A DNA stretch of 64,000 nt, taken from Maricaulis sp048269565 (GTDB lineage Bacteria > Pseudomonadota > Alphaproteobacteria > Caulobacterales > Maricaulaceae). Position 1 is the first letter of the stretch; the number at the start of each line of letters is the position of its first letter. Location: positions 1 through 64,000 of the forward strand of contig NZ_JBLXIK010000004.1 of NCBI RefSeq assembly GCF_048269565.1, written 5' to 3'. Below are positions 1 to 7,844 of the stretch, piece after piece. The position numbers and the translations under genes are program-made. Under the pieces are notes generated by a model. That model did no database searches and had not been told where the DNA came from. It saw nothing but the letters and a program-made list of their open reading frames with translations.

Positions 1-31
1 GCAGGGGGTGGGGATAAGTTTGACGATTTAT

Positions 32-114
32 CGTCATCCCGACGCAAGTCGGGACCTCGATATCACGGGCTCCGCGCTTGCCATGTCGAGGTCCCGGCCT
101 TCGCCGGGATGACG
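32..114. repeat. Palindromic intergenic element (copy A)
   Basis: Nested inverted repeats. Outer arms are 32-40 and 106-114 (CGTCATCCC / GGGATGACG) and inner arms are 51-60 and 86-95. Each half also folds on itself (38-53 and 93-108), so the whole could form a cloverleaf-like structure. It lies downstream of the reverse-strand gene ending at 163. No gene is seen in bases 1-162. The same architecture recurs at 23.5-25.5 kb and 37.2 kb. Confidence 0.7.
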
Positions 115-162
115 TGAGATAATTGTCGAGGTTGGGGGATAAGCGGCCCGGCGCTCGTCCCG

Positions 163-555
163 CTAGCGGATACGCTTCGCCGCCTGGCGCTCGAGAAAGC
201 GGGCCAATAGCGCGGTATTGCGGCGGTTGGCCTTGAAGGCGACGTCGAAAATGTCGCCGACGACCGGGATTGCGCCGATCACGAGGTCGAGCGAGGTGTT
301 GACCAGCATCCGCGCCAGCACGTGCAGCGGCGCGCCGAGGCTGGCGGCGCGGACGATCAGGTAGAAGGCCGGTGCCAGCATCGCCAGATCGCCGAGACCG
401 GGGACCAGTCCGATCAGGCCGTCGAGACCGAAACGGATCGTGGTGCCGGGAATGCGAAACCGGGTATCGAGCCAGTCGGCCAGGGTCTCGAGCCGGGCCA
501 GTTCGCGCTTGCCGGCGTCGTCATGTGTGCCGTCGCGGCTGTCATCATCATGCAT
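163..555 (-). CDS. DUF4112 family small membrane-associated protein
   Basis: A 130-residue protein whose central part (about 38-105) carries the glycine/proline-rich hydrophobic pattern GLIGLVPGLGD and IGAIPVVGDIFD typical of DUF4112 proteins, ending in a basic tail (RNTALLARFLERQAAKRIR). The N-terminus is short, charged and probably disordered. Function is unknown for the family; the hydrophobic segments suggest membrane association. It lies 15 nt downstream of a Pmp3-like gene on the same strand, so the two are probably co-transcribed. The family assignment rests on motif recognition. Confidence 0.8.
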   Translation of the reverse strand: MHDDDSRDGTHDDAGKRELARLETLADWLDTRFRIPGTTIRFGLDGLIGLVPGLGDLAMLAPAFYLIVRAASLGAPLHVLARMLVNTSLDLVIGAIPVVGDIFDVAFKANRRNTALLARFLERQAAKRIR

Positions 556-570
556 CGGACAGGCTCCGCG

Positions 571-729
571 TCATCGCCGGGCGATGATCCAGACGGCATG
601 CAGCACGCCCGGGACATAGCCCAGCAGGGTCAAAAGGATATTGATCCAGAATTGCAGCCCGAGCCCTTCCTTGAGGAAGACGCCGAGCGGTGGCAGCAGG
701 ATCGAGAGAATGATGCGCAGGACATCCAT
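571..729 (-). CDS. YqaE/Pmp3 family membrane protein
   Basis: A 52-residue protein made of two hydrophobic helices with the Pmp3/YqaE signature LLPPLGVFLKEGLG in the first half and INILLTLLGYVPGVLHAVW in the second. The family comprises tiny plasma-membrane proteins linked to stress and ion homeostasis. The ATG at 729 gives the normal family length and has a GGAG about 8 nt upstream. A longer in-frame extension upstream is not protein-like and was rejected. It is followed after 15 nt by the DUF4112 gene, suggesting a two-gene envelope-stress operon. Confidence 0.9.
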   Translation of the reverse strand: MDVLRIILSILLPPLGVFLKEGLGLQFWINILLTLLGYVPGVLHAVWIIARR

Positions 730-802
730 GCAGGCAGCTCCAGCCGGTTGGGTTCGGGGCCGAAACTGCCCGTGAAATTGGGCGAAACTTCGCCGCCGGC
801 CG

Positions 803-1957
803 CTATGACCTGCGCTTGCGCCACACGGGCAGGACCAGGCGCCGCCAGGCGAGCGCCAGACCGGTCCAGACCAGGAAGAGCGCGGCGAGGGATCCGAGCC
901 CGGCCAGGGTCTGCCCCCACCAGCCATACACTTCTCCGGTGTGCAGGAAGCGCAGATAGATGCGCGCCCGGCGGGCCGGGGTCTGGGTCTGGGCGACGAC
1001 GACATCGGTCAACAGACCGCCATCGCTGCGGTCGAAGGTCAGCAGGTGTTTGCGGTCATACTGGGCACCATTGCCGGTATCGACCGTCACTTCGACCGAG
1101 GGTGCGGACGGGGTTGTCGGCAGTGCGACCGTCACCGTGCGCCAGTGGCGGTCGCTCATGCGGGCGGTCTCGAACATGTCCTGCAGGGCAGCGGTCTGTT
1201 GCAGGGGCGGCAGCTCCTGTTCACGGCTGTCGGCATTGCCACCCGGGGCGGGGCCGGGGCCGCGCTGGGACGACGGAGCCTCGCCATAGGCGCGTGTGAC
1301 CAGATTGGCAGCCCAGGGGTAGGAGATCACCACCCCGGAAATTACCACCGCGAGCAAGGGCACCAGGGCCCAGATCCCGAATACGTGGTGCCAGTTGTAA
1401 TCGCGTGCCTTGGCGCCGGGCAGATGGGTGCGGAAGAACAGGTTGAGCTTGATGAAGGACCAGCGCCAGGCCTTGGGCCACCACAGGTAAAACCCGCTGA
1501 CGAGGATGAAGAGGAAAGCCAGATTGGCGGCGCCGGTGATGGCGGCGCCGGTTTCGCGCGCCTCGCCGCTCATCGCCAGATAGCGGTGCAGGCTGGTGAC
1601 CGCGCGGAAGAAATCCTGCATCGGCCCGGCAGCGCTTTCCAGCGGCTCGCCGGTATAGGGATGGATCAGGCTGGTGTTTCCGCGTCCGGCACTGATCTCG
1701 ACCGGGCGCGCCGGGTCGCGGTGGAACACCAGCGAGCGCCGTGTCTGCGCCTCGTCCTGCTGCGCGATCGCCGCCAGTTCATCAACACTCAACCGCTCAC
1801 CGGTCATCGTCTCGGGGCTGAGCCGGGCTTCGGCGGAATCCAGCATTTGCCGTTCATAGGTCAACAGGACGCCGGTCGCTGACAACAGAAAGACGATCAG
1901 ACCAACGGCAACGCCGACGCTGAGATGGGACCAGAAAATGATACGGCGAAAGGACAA
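803..1957 (-). CDS. PepSY-associated transmembrane protein
   Basis: An inner-membrane protein with the usual PepSY_TM layout: an N-terminal helix (SHLSVGVAVGLIVFLLSATG), an extracytoplasmic part, then helices around ANLAFLFILVSGFYLWW, HHVFGIWALVPLLAVVISG and a C-terminal helix near the end. The conserved WWPK and NWHH motifs are visible. Family members often accompany siderophore receptors and are thought to help in iron release or reduction. The start chosen is TTG at 1957 with GGAG 6 nt upstream, giving 384 residues. An ATG at 2020 would add 21 residues of poor quality. A Fur-like sequence lies about 45 nt upstream. Confidence 0.82.
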   Translation of the reverse strand: MSFRRIIFWSHLSVGVAVGLIVFLLSATGVLLTYERQMLDSAEARLSPETMTGERLSVDELAAIAQQDEAQTRRSLVFHRDPARPVEISAGRGNTSLIHPYTGEPLESAAGPMQDFFRAVTSLHRYLAMSGEARETGAAITGAANLAFLFILVSGFYLWWPKAWRWSFIKLNLFFRTHLPGAKARDYNWHHVFGIWALVPLLAVVISGVVISYPWAANLVTRAYGEAPSSQRGPGPAPGGNADSREQELPPLQQTAALQDMFETARMSDRHWRTVTVALPTTPSAPSVEVTVDTGNGAQYDRKHLLTFDRSDGGLLTDVVVAQTQTPARRARIYLRFLHTGEVYGWWGQTLAGLGSLAALFLVWTGLALAWRRLVLPVWRKRRS

Positions 1958-1999
1958 GATGGACTCCGGTATTGGCAAGACCTGGAGTCTATACGTGCA

Positions 2000-2019
2000 G
2001 CAATTGAGATTCTGTCGCA
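2000..2019. promoter_or_regulatory. Candidate Fur box upstream of the PepSY gene
   Basis: The 20-mer at this position matches a common extended Fur-type sequence (GCAAATGAGAATCATTCGCA) at 16 of 20 places by eye, including both outer GCAA/CGCA ends. It sits 43-62 nt before the PepSY start, where an iron repressor could block transcription. The fit with an iron-related product makes it plausible, but a single degenerate site is weak evidence. Confidence 0.4.
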
Positions 2020-2136
2020 AGTGTGCCGGGCAGGGCTGCGATTTGTGCAGCGGATGAGCCCGAGCCGGCCCGCCCCTCCCGTTGGCGGGAGCAGGGCAGG
2101 CGGGTCTTCAGGTTCGGCCAGGCCTGCGCAGGCTGA

Positions 2137-2658
2137 CTAGAAGCGGCCGCCGGCGCGGCGCTTGGTTGCCGGTGCGGCACCGCCATTGGTGGCCAGCAAA
2201 TGCTTGGCGATGGCTTCGACGATCTTGAGATCGCAATCCTCATCGGTATTGACGTAGAGATTGCCGCCCAGAATGGCCGCGGCCGCATCCGGCGCCTCGA
2301 TCGCTGTCGTGGTGTGGTCGGCCAGCAGGGCCGCGCTACCGGTCAGGGCAATCACCGGCTTGTCGGCGGCGAGGAAGAGCTTGATCAGCGCGTGGGCGCT
2401 GGCATCGAGCAGCATCGCGCCTTCAAGCAGAACCAGGGCTTCATAATCGCCCGCATCCAGTTCGGTCGTCGTTTCGGTGATCGCGAAATTGAGTTCGGAC
2501 GGGCCGTTATAACCACGCAATGCGGCCTGCTGATCGGAAACCAGGGTCAGGCGGCGATTGTGGCGGCCGAAGGTTTCGGAGGCGTCCTGCAATTGCTGGA
2601 TATTGACTTTTTCAGCGGCGAAAGCGGCGATGCGGTTGGGGCGTTGGCCATGATTCAT
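2137..2658 (-). CDS. DJ-1/PfpI-like protein without the nucleophile cysteine
   Basis: A 173-residue protein. The stretch DYEALVLLEGAMLLDASAHA, followed by LIKLFLAADKPVIALTGSAALLA and a GGNLYVN strand, parallels the core of DJ-1/PfpI proteins, in which the strand after 'KPVAAI' normally ends in a cysteine nucleophile (ICHG). Here that position reads LTGSA, with no Cys or His, so peptidase, amidase or glyoxalase chemistry is not expected. The C-terminus is basic and glycine-rich. The start at 2658 is chosen because a GAGGAG-type ribosome site precedes it. The 279 nt upstream is AT-rich with no gene seen. It stands alone between the PepSY and MFS genes. Confidence 0.6.
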   Translation of the reverse strand: MNHGQRPNRIAAFAAEKVNIQQLQDASETFGRHNRRLTLVSDQQAALRGYNGPSELNFAITETTTELDAGDYEALVLLEGAMLLDASAHALIKLFLAADKPVIALTGSAALLADHTTTAIEAPDAAAAILGGNLYVNTDEDCDLKIVEAIAKHLLATNGGAAPATKRRAGGRF

Positions 2659-2937
2659 AGGGGGAGGCGTCTCCTCGTGACGATTGAGTCCGGTGGGTGG
2701 ATTGAATGGGAATTGAGCGCGATGGAATAGAGAAATTGCAGGAAAAAGCAAGCGATGCAGGTGTGATTAAATTAATCTTCGTCGCAAAATCAAAAAACAC
2801 TGCTGAAAGAAATCGCGGTTTGTTTCATGATATTTGGAGCTTGGTCAGAGCGGAAATTTACCGACTGGATATCTTCGCAATCCAGATTTCGTGTATATTT
2901 TGGTTGCCGCGTATAGTGCGGGGCATATCCGGTGCCA

Positions 2938-4245
2938 TCACGTGGACGAAGCCGGTGAATCTGCCTCATCGGCCAGCTCTTCATCGCCTTCCGTCATCGG
3001 ATTGAGATCGGCCGCCGAAACACTGGTCGCGGTCGACGGGGCAAATTCGCCCTTGTCGATATCGGCCACCTGCTTCACGCCGGCGCGCCGGTAGAGCATG
3101 GCGGCCGCGAGCACGAACAGGCCGGCGGCTGCGAACAGGAACAGACCGCCACCGCCGGCCAGGCTCATCACGCCGCCGGCGAGCGAGGGGCCGAGCATCG
3201 AGCCGGTCGCCCACAGGATCAGGATGCCCGACATCATATTGGCCGCCTGGCCGGGCTCGGCGCGATCGGCCGCGTGGGCGACGGCGATGCCGTAGAAGGA
3301 GAGCGAGCCGGCACCCCACAGCGCGGCGAGGAGAAAGACCAGCGGCAGCGGCAATTGCATCGCGAACAGCGCCAGCAGCCCGGCTGCGAGCCCGCTGATG
3401 GCGGCGAGGACAGCGATGACGATGCGGCGGTCGAAATGGTCGGAAATCATCCCGGCCGGCCATTGCGCCAGCACCGTGCCGGCCATCATCGCGGCATTGA
3501 AGACTGCCGCCATGCCGGCGACTGATTCCGGCGAGAGGTCGGTGATGAACAGGGCGTAGAGCTGCATCACGGCGCCATTGACGACGCCGGCGATGAAGGC
3601 CGCGATCACGGCCGAGGGCGCGGTCTGCCACAGCCGGACCGGGCCGAAGGGTTCGGCGCTGGGCGCCGGCGGCTCGGCGCGGCGTGTCGCCGAGACCGGG
3701 ATCAGGCTGGCGGTGAACAGGGCGCTGACCAGCAAGAAGCCGGCGGCGCTGCCCGGCGTTGTATAGGCCGCGAGGAAGGGGCCGATCATGAAGCCGAGCT
3801 TGGAGGTCACCAGATAGAAGCCGAGCACGGCGCCGCGTCGTTCGGCCGGTGCGGCGCCGGCAATCCAGCTTTCGCCGGAGGCAAACAGGCCGGCAACGCT
3901 GAGCCCGATCAGGGCCTGCATCAGCATCCACCAGGCGGTATGTTCGCTGATATAGAGCCCGCCTGCGGCCAGTGAGCCGACAGCGGCGAAGGCGGCGAAG
4001 GCGCGGATATGGCCGATCTGGCGAATCTCGGCCGGTGCCAGCCGGGCGCCGAGCATGAAGCCGAGGGCATAGCTGGAGGCGATGGCGCCGATGGTGAGCG
4101 TCGAGGCGCCCTGGGCGATCAGGGTCAGCGGCCCGACCACGGAAATGGCACCCGTCGCGGCCTGCAGCAGGGCCAGCGCCGTCACGACCGCGGCGATATT
4201 GCGGTATTCGTCGATCAGCTTTCTGTCGTCGCCGGGTGTCGTCAT
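2938..4245 (-). CDS. MFS transporter
   Basis: A 435-residue, 12-helix major facilitator superfamily permease. It has the inter-helix 2/3 type signature (SSYALGFMLGARLAPAEIRQ), a second-half counterpart (AQWPAGMISDHFDRRIVI), and many GAG/GxLxGP helix patterns, with an acidic C-terminal tail. The substrate cannot be read from sequence; drug or metabolite export is possible. The start at 4245 has AAGGA 9 nt upstream and begins just before the first helix; an upstream in-frame ATG would add 37 basic residues. It is divergent from a hybrid histidine kinase with 144 nt between them, so it could be controlled by that system. Confidence 0.85.
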   Translation of the reverse strand: MTTPGDDRKLIDEYRNIAAVVTALALLQAATGAISVVGPLTLIAQGASTLTIGAIASSYALGFMLGARLAPAEIRQIGHIRAFAAFAAVGSLAAGGLYISEHTAWWMLMQALIGLSVAGLFASGESWIAGAAPAERRGAVLGFYLVTSKLGFMIGPFLAAYTTPGSAAGFLLVSALFTASLIPVSATRRAEPPAPSAEPFGPVRLWQTAPSAVIAAFIAGVVNGAVMQLYALFITDLSPESVAGMAAVFNAAMMAGTVLAQWPAGMISDHFDRRIVIAVLAAISGLAAGLLALFAMQLPLPLVFLLAALWGAGSLSFYGIAVAHAADRAEPGQAANMMSGILILWATGSMLGPSLAGGVMSLAGGGGLFLFAAAGLFVLAAAMLYRRAGVKQVADIDKGEFAPSTATSVSAADLNPMTEGDEELADEADSPASST

Positions 4246-4389
4246 GGCGGAAATGTCCTTTGCCTGTCGCGAGTAACCGCGCGCGCGATCCGGTTCGTTT
4301 GGCACGATCCGGGGGCTGACCACAATCGGGCGCTTGCGATTTGCCCGTCTGGCCACTGCGCTGAGCCTATCACCGGGACTGCACGAGTC

Positions 4390-6261
4390 ATGATTAATTC
4401 AGCTCATGGAAATTTAACGGCTGACAGGCCCCAATCGACCGGCAAATTGGGAGAGTCGCCTATTTTCTGGAAACGCCTCGACAGGTTGATGGCGGTCGAT
4501 ACCGCCACCGGCTTCGACCGAAGAATCCAATACCGGGTCGCGCTCGCCTTTACCGTGACCATGGCCGCGACCGCGCTGATCAATGCGCTGGTGCTGACGG
4601 GCTCGGGAGAAGGCCGTCCCGGCATGGTTGCGCTCGCGCTTGCGACCCTGCTGGTCTACGTGCTGGTGGGCATTGTCGGGCTGCGGCTGCACAGGCCCAA
4701 TCTGACGATCGGACTGGTGCTGGCCGCGAGCCTGGTGACCCTGATCGGAGCCATCTGGGGCAATCGCGGCGGTTTTCCGCCGGCGATGATCTATCTGCCG
4801 ATTGCGGCGCTGGGCGTCTATATCGCCTGGGGGGCGCGCGCTGCGCTGGCCGCTGGCGTGGTCATCATCGGCCTGCTCGGGACCGTTCTGCTTGTCAGCC
4901 AGCGCCTGGTTGGAAGTGATCTGGCGACAATGCCGCCCAGCCTTGTGGCGGTGTTCGCGCTGGTGGTCGGCTTTACCTGTCTGTGGGTGAGCTTTTTTGC
5001 GTCGACCTACCGCTCGGCCAGCCACGCCGCCAATGCCGAACTGGCGGATGCCAATGAACGCCTGCAGGAGGCGCTGGCCGAGGCCGAGGCCGCCAACCGC
5101 TCCAAATCGGAATTCCTGGCCATGATGAGTCATGAAATCCGCACGCCGCTGAATGGTGTGCTCGGGATGAGCCGGATCCTGCTCAGTGATGAAGCCCTGA
5201 CAGCCCAGCAGGCAGAGCGGATTGCCGTGATCAATGAGTCGGGCGAAAACCTGCTCGAACTGCTCAATGATATCCTTGATTTGTCCAAGCTCGAAGCGGA
5301 CGCCATCGCGCTGGAGGCGATTGATCTGGACATTGTCTCGCTGACCGCGAGCGCCACGGCACACTGGCGCCTGCAGGCCGAGAGCAAGGGGGTTGAGCTG
5401 GTGCTTGGCGCCCATGATGTCGCCGAGCCCATACTGTGCGGCGATGCGCTCCGTATCCGGCAGGTTCTCAACAATCTGTTGGGCAATGCCGTGAAGTTCA
5501 CCAGTGTCGGCCAAATCTGCGTTGATCTCCACCAGACGGCGGCCGGGGCTGACGGCCAGATCGAGACCGCGGTCAGTGTCAGCGATAGCGGCGCGGGCAT
5601 TGCCAGCGAGAAACTGGTGACGATTTTTGACGCTTTCAGCCAGGCCGACAGTTCGACAACCCGCAAATATGGCGGCACCGGCCTCGGGCTGGCGATCTGC
5701 AGCAGGCTGGCCGAGCGGATGGGCGGGGCGATCAGCGCGGAGAGCCATGCCGGAATCGGCTCGAAATTCACCTTCGTGATCCGCACACCGCGCGGCAGCC
5801 GGCAGGTTGAAGCGCCCGCCGGGCCGATCATTGCACCGGTCAGGCCGGACCGCCCCGTGTCGGTCCTGGCCGTTGATGATGTTGCGACCAACCGGCTGGT
5901 GATCGCGGCCATGCTGGACCAGTCGCTGGTCGGCGAGACGATCCGGATCGATTGTGCCGCCAGTGGCGCCGAAGCGATCGAGGCGGCGTCGGCCAAGCCC
6001 TATGATCTCATTCTGATGGATATCCAGATGCCCGAAATGGACGGGTATATGGCCCGTCGGCTGTTGCAGGAAAATCCGGCAACGGCGGCCATTCCCGTGG
6101 TCGCGCTTACCGCCCTGGCCTCGGACCAGGCGCGGCAGAGCCTGATCGGGGCGGGCTTCCTCGATTGCCTCGACAAGCCGGTCGATACGGCCGAGCTGCG
6201 CCGGGTGCTGGCGCAGGTCCTGATGCCCGAACCCTCGCCCCGGATGGCGAAGAGCGCCTGA
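4390..6261 (+). CDS. Hybrid sensor histidine kinase with receiver domain
   Basis: A 623-residue sensor. Five to six membrane helices (about 45-205) have no obvious periplasmic domain. A short coiled linker (210-238) leads to a HisKA box with phospho-acceptor H248 (SHEIRTPLNG), an ATPase domain (N-box NNLLGNAVKFT, G1 DSGAGIA, G2 GGTGLGLAIC), and a C-terminal receiver domain with VDD acidic pocket, phospho-acceptor D544 (LMDIQMPEMDG), and conserved Thr and Lys (ALTAL, DKP). It would relay phosphate through His and Asp to an unseen phosphotransferase. The start at 4390 is uncertain; ATG at 4489 is an alternative. It is divergent from the MFS gene. Confidence 0.9.
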   Translation: MINSAHGNLTADRPQSTGKLGESPIFWKRLDRLMAVDTATGFDRRIQYRVALAFTVTMAATALINALVLTGSGEGRPGMVALALATLLVYVLVGIVGLRLHRPNLTIGLVLAASLVTLIGAIWGNRGGFPPAMIYLPIAALGVYIAWGARAALAAGVVIIGLLGTVLLVSQRLVGSDLATMPPSLVAVFALVVGFTCLWVSFFASTYRSASHAANAELADANERLQEALAEAEAANRSKSEFLAMMSHEIRTPLNGVLGMSRILLSDEALTAQQAERIAVINESGENLLELLNDILDLSKLEADAIALEAIDLDIVSLTASATAHWRLQAESKGVELVLGAHDVAEPILCGDALRIRQVLNNLLGNAVKFTSVGQICVDLHQTAAGADGQIETAVSVSDSGAGIASEKLVTIFDAFSQADSSTTRKYGGTGLGLAICSRLAERMGGAISAESHAGIGSKFTFVIRTPRGSRQVEAPAGPIIAPVRPDRPVSVLAVDDVATNRLVIAAMLDQSLVGETIRIDCAASGAEAIEAASAKPYDLILMDIQMPEMDGYMARRLLQENPATAAIPVVALTALASDQARQSLIGAGFLDCLDKPVDTAELRRVLAQVLMPEPSPRMAKSA

Positions 6262-6267
6262 TCCGGA

Positions 6268-7818
6268 TCAGATTTCCGCGACGATCAATTGCGGTCCCCC
6301 GGCCTTGATGGCGGCGGCGAGGGCGGTGTCGAACTCGCCGGCCGTGCGGGCCCGGTGTCCGGGGACGCCGAAGCCTTCGGCCAGCTTGACCCAGTCCATT
6401 TTCGGATCATCGAGCGAGAGCATTTGCTGTGCTGTCGGACCGGGCTCGCCGGCGCCGACGCGGGCGAGCTCGAAATTCAGCACCAGATAGGAATGGTTGG
6501 CGAAGACGATATTGATGATGTTCAGCTTTTCGCGTGCCTGCGTCCACAGCGCCTGCAGGGTATAGGCGGCAGCGCCATCACCGCACAGGGCAAAGACCTG
6601 GCGCTCCGGACAGGCCAGCGCGGCGCCGACCGCCTGTGGCATGCCCGATCCGATGGCGCCGCCGGTCAGGCAGAGCCAGTCATGCTTTGGTCCGCTGCCG
6701 GTCCAGGGGAAGACGCCCATGCCCGAGGTCGTTGCGTCATCACACAGGATCGACTCCTCGGGCATGTGCCGCGCCAGCGAGATGCCGGCATAGCCCGGAT
6801 TGAGCGCTTCGTCGGGGAAGAGCTTCGGCATTTGTGCCCGGTCGGGCTTGGGCTGCGGCTCGACGGGTCCGAGCCGGTCTGCCAGCGCGCCCATGGCGGC
6901 GATGATATCGTCGGCGGGGCCGCCCAGCGTGACGATATCGGCACCGTCCGGAGTGAATTCACCGCGCTCGCCGGGATAGGCGAAGAAGGCGACCGGCGCC
7001 TTGGTGCCGGCGATCAGCAGCAGGTCGCAATCGGCCAGCTCCTGCATCGCCTCGCCGCCCAGATAGCTCAGGCGCTTGGGCGCGAAACGGCCATGACCGC
7101 GGGCGATGCGCGGAACGAATGTATCCATGAAGACACGCGCGCCGCTGGCCGCTGCGATATTCGCGGCCGCTTCGAGGCCGGCGTCCAGGCAGGCCTCATT
7201 GCCGAGAAACAGGATCGGCGATTTCGCGGATTTCAGCGCCGCGGCTGCGGCGTCGATGGTCGCGTCGCTGACCGGCCGCAGGGCGGGCAGGGGCACAGCC
7301 TCGATCACATCGGGTTCCTGGTCTGACCAGGCGCAGTCGGCGGGCAGGATCAGGCTGGCGACACCGCGCTCGGGCCCGTAGGACTGGCGAACAGCCTCCA
7401 CGGCCATGGTTGATACTTCGGATGCGAGGTTTACCTTGCCGACCCAGCGCGACATGGGCGCACACACGCCGGCAACATCGCTGGTCAGGGGCGCGTCGAG
7501 GGCGGCGTGGGCGACAGCGTGATCCCCGACAATATTGACCACGGGGGCGAAGGCGCGGCGGGCATTGTGCAGATTGGCGAGGCCATTGCCGACGCCGGGG
7601 CCGAGATGCAGCAGGGTGCAGGCCGGCTTGCCGGCCATGCGGGCATAACCATCGGCGGCACCGGTGGCGACGCCCTCAAACAGGCACAGCACCGATTTCA
7701 TGCCCTCGGCCCGGTCGAGGGCAGCGACCATGTGCATTTCCGAGGTGCCCGGATTGGTAAAACAGAGCTCGACGCCCTGGTTGACCAGGGTTCGGACCAG
7801 GCTTTCAGCTGCGAACAT
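6268..7818 (-). CDS. ThDP-dependent decarboxylase / acetolactate synthase-like enzyme
   Basis: A 516-residue thiamine-diphosphate enzyme with the three-domain order of the acetolactate synthase / benzoylformate decarboxylase superfamily: PYR domain with TNPGTSE and the activating Glu in LFEGVATGAADGYAR; a middle domain; and a PP domain with the ThDP motif beginning GDGAAAYT and ending at FANHSY. A histidine in TLLHLGPGVGNG occupies the place of the catalytic His70 of benzoylformate decarboxylase, which true acetolactate synthases lack, so a 2-keto-acid decarboxylase is the better guess. It lies 26 nt after an FMN 2-hydroxyacid dehydrogenase gene. Substrate unknown. Confidence 0.75.
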   Translation of the reverse strand: MFAAESLVRTLVNQGVELCFTNPGTSEMHMVAALDRAEGMKSVLCLFEGVATGAADGYARMAGKPACTLLHLGPGVGNGLANLHNARRAFAPVVNIVGDHAVAHAALDAPLTSDVAGVCAPMSRWVGKVNLASEVSTMAVEAVRQSYGPERGVASLILPADCAWSDQEPDVIEAVPLPALRPVSDATIDAAAAALKSAKSPILFLGNEACLDAGLEAAANIAAASGARVFMDTFVPRIARGHGRFAPKRLSYLGGEAMQELADCDLLLIAGTKAPVAFFAYPGERGEFTPDGADIVTLGGPADDIIAAMGALADRLGPVEPQPKPDRAQMPKLFPDEALNPGYAGISLARHMPEESILCDDATTSGMGVFPWTGSGPKHDWLCLTGGAIGSGMPQAVGAALACPERQVFALCGDGAAAYTLQALWTQAREKLNIINIVFANHSYLVLNFELARVGAGEPGPTAQQMLSLDDPKMDWVKLAEGFGVPGHRARTAGEFDTALAAAIKAGGPQLIVAEI

Positions 7819-7844
7819 GGCGTTACTCCTTCGCTTACGAAGAA

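Noticed and set aside
2659..2937. A gene in the AT-rich gap before the MFS gene
   Set aside because: The small frames here lack ribosome sites and domain-like sequence; it is probably promoter DNA for the DJ-1-like gene.
4414..5748. A 444-codon reverse reading frame opposite the hybrid kinase
   Set aside because: Composition is Gln/Arg-rich and repetitive, matching a shadow of the kinase; the forward gene has all kinase motifs.
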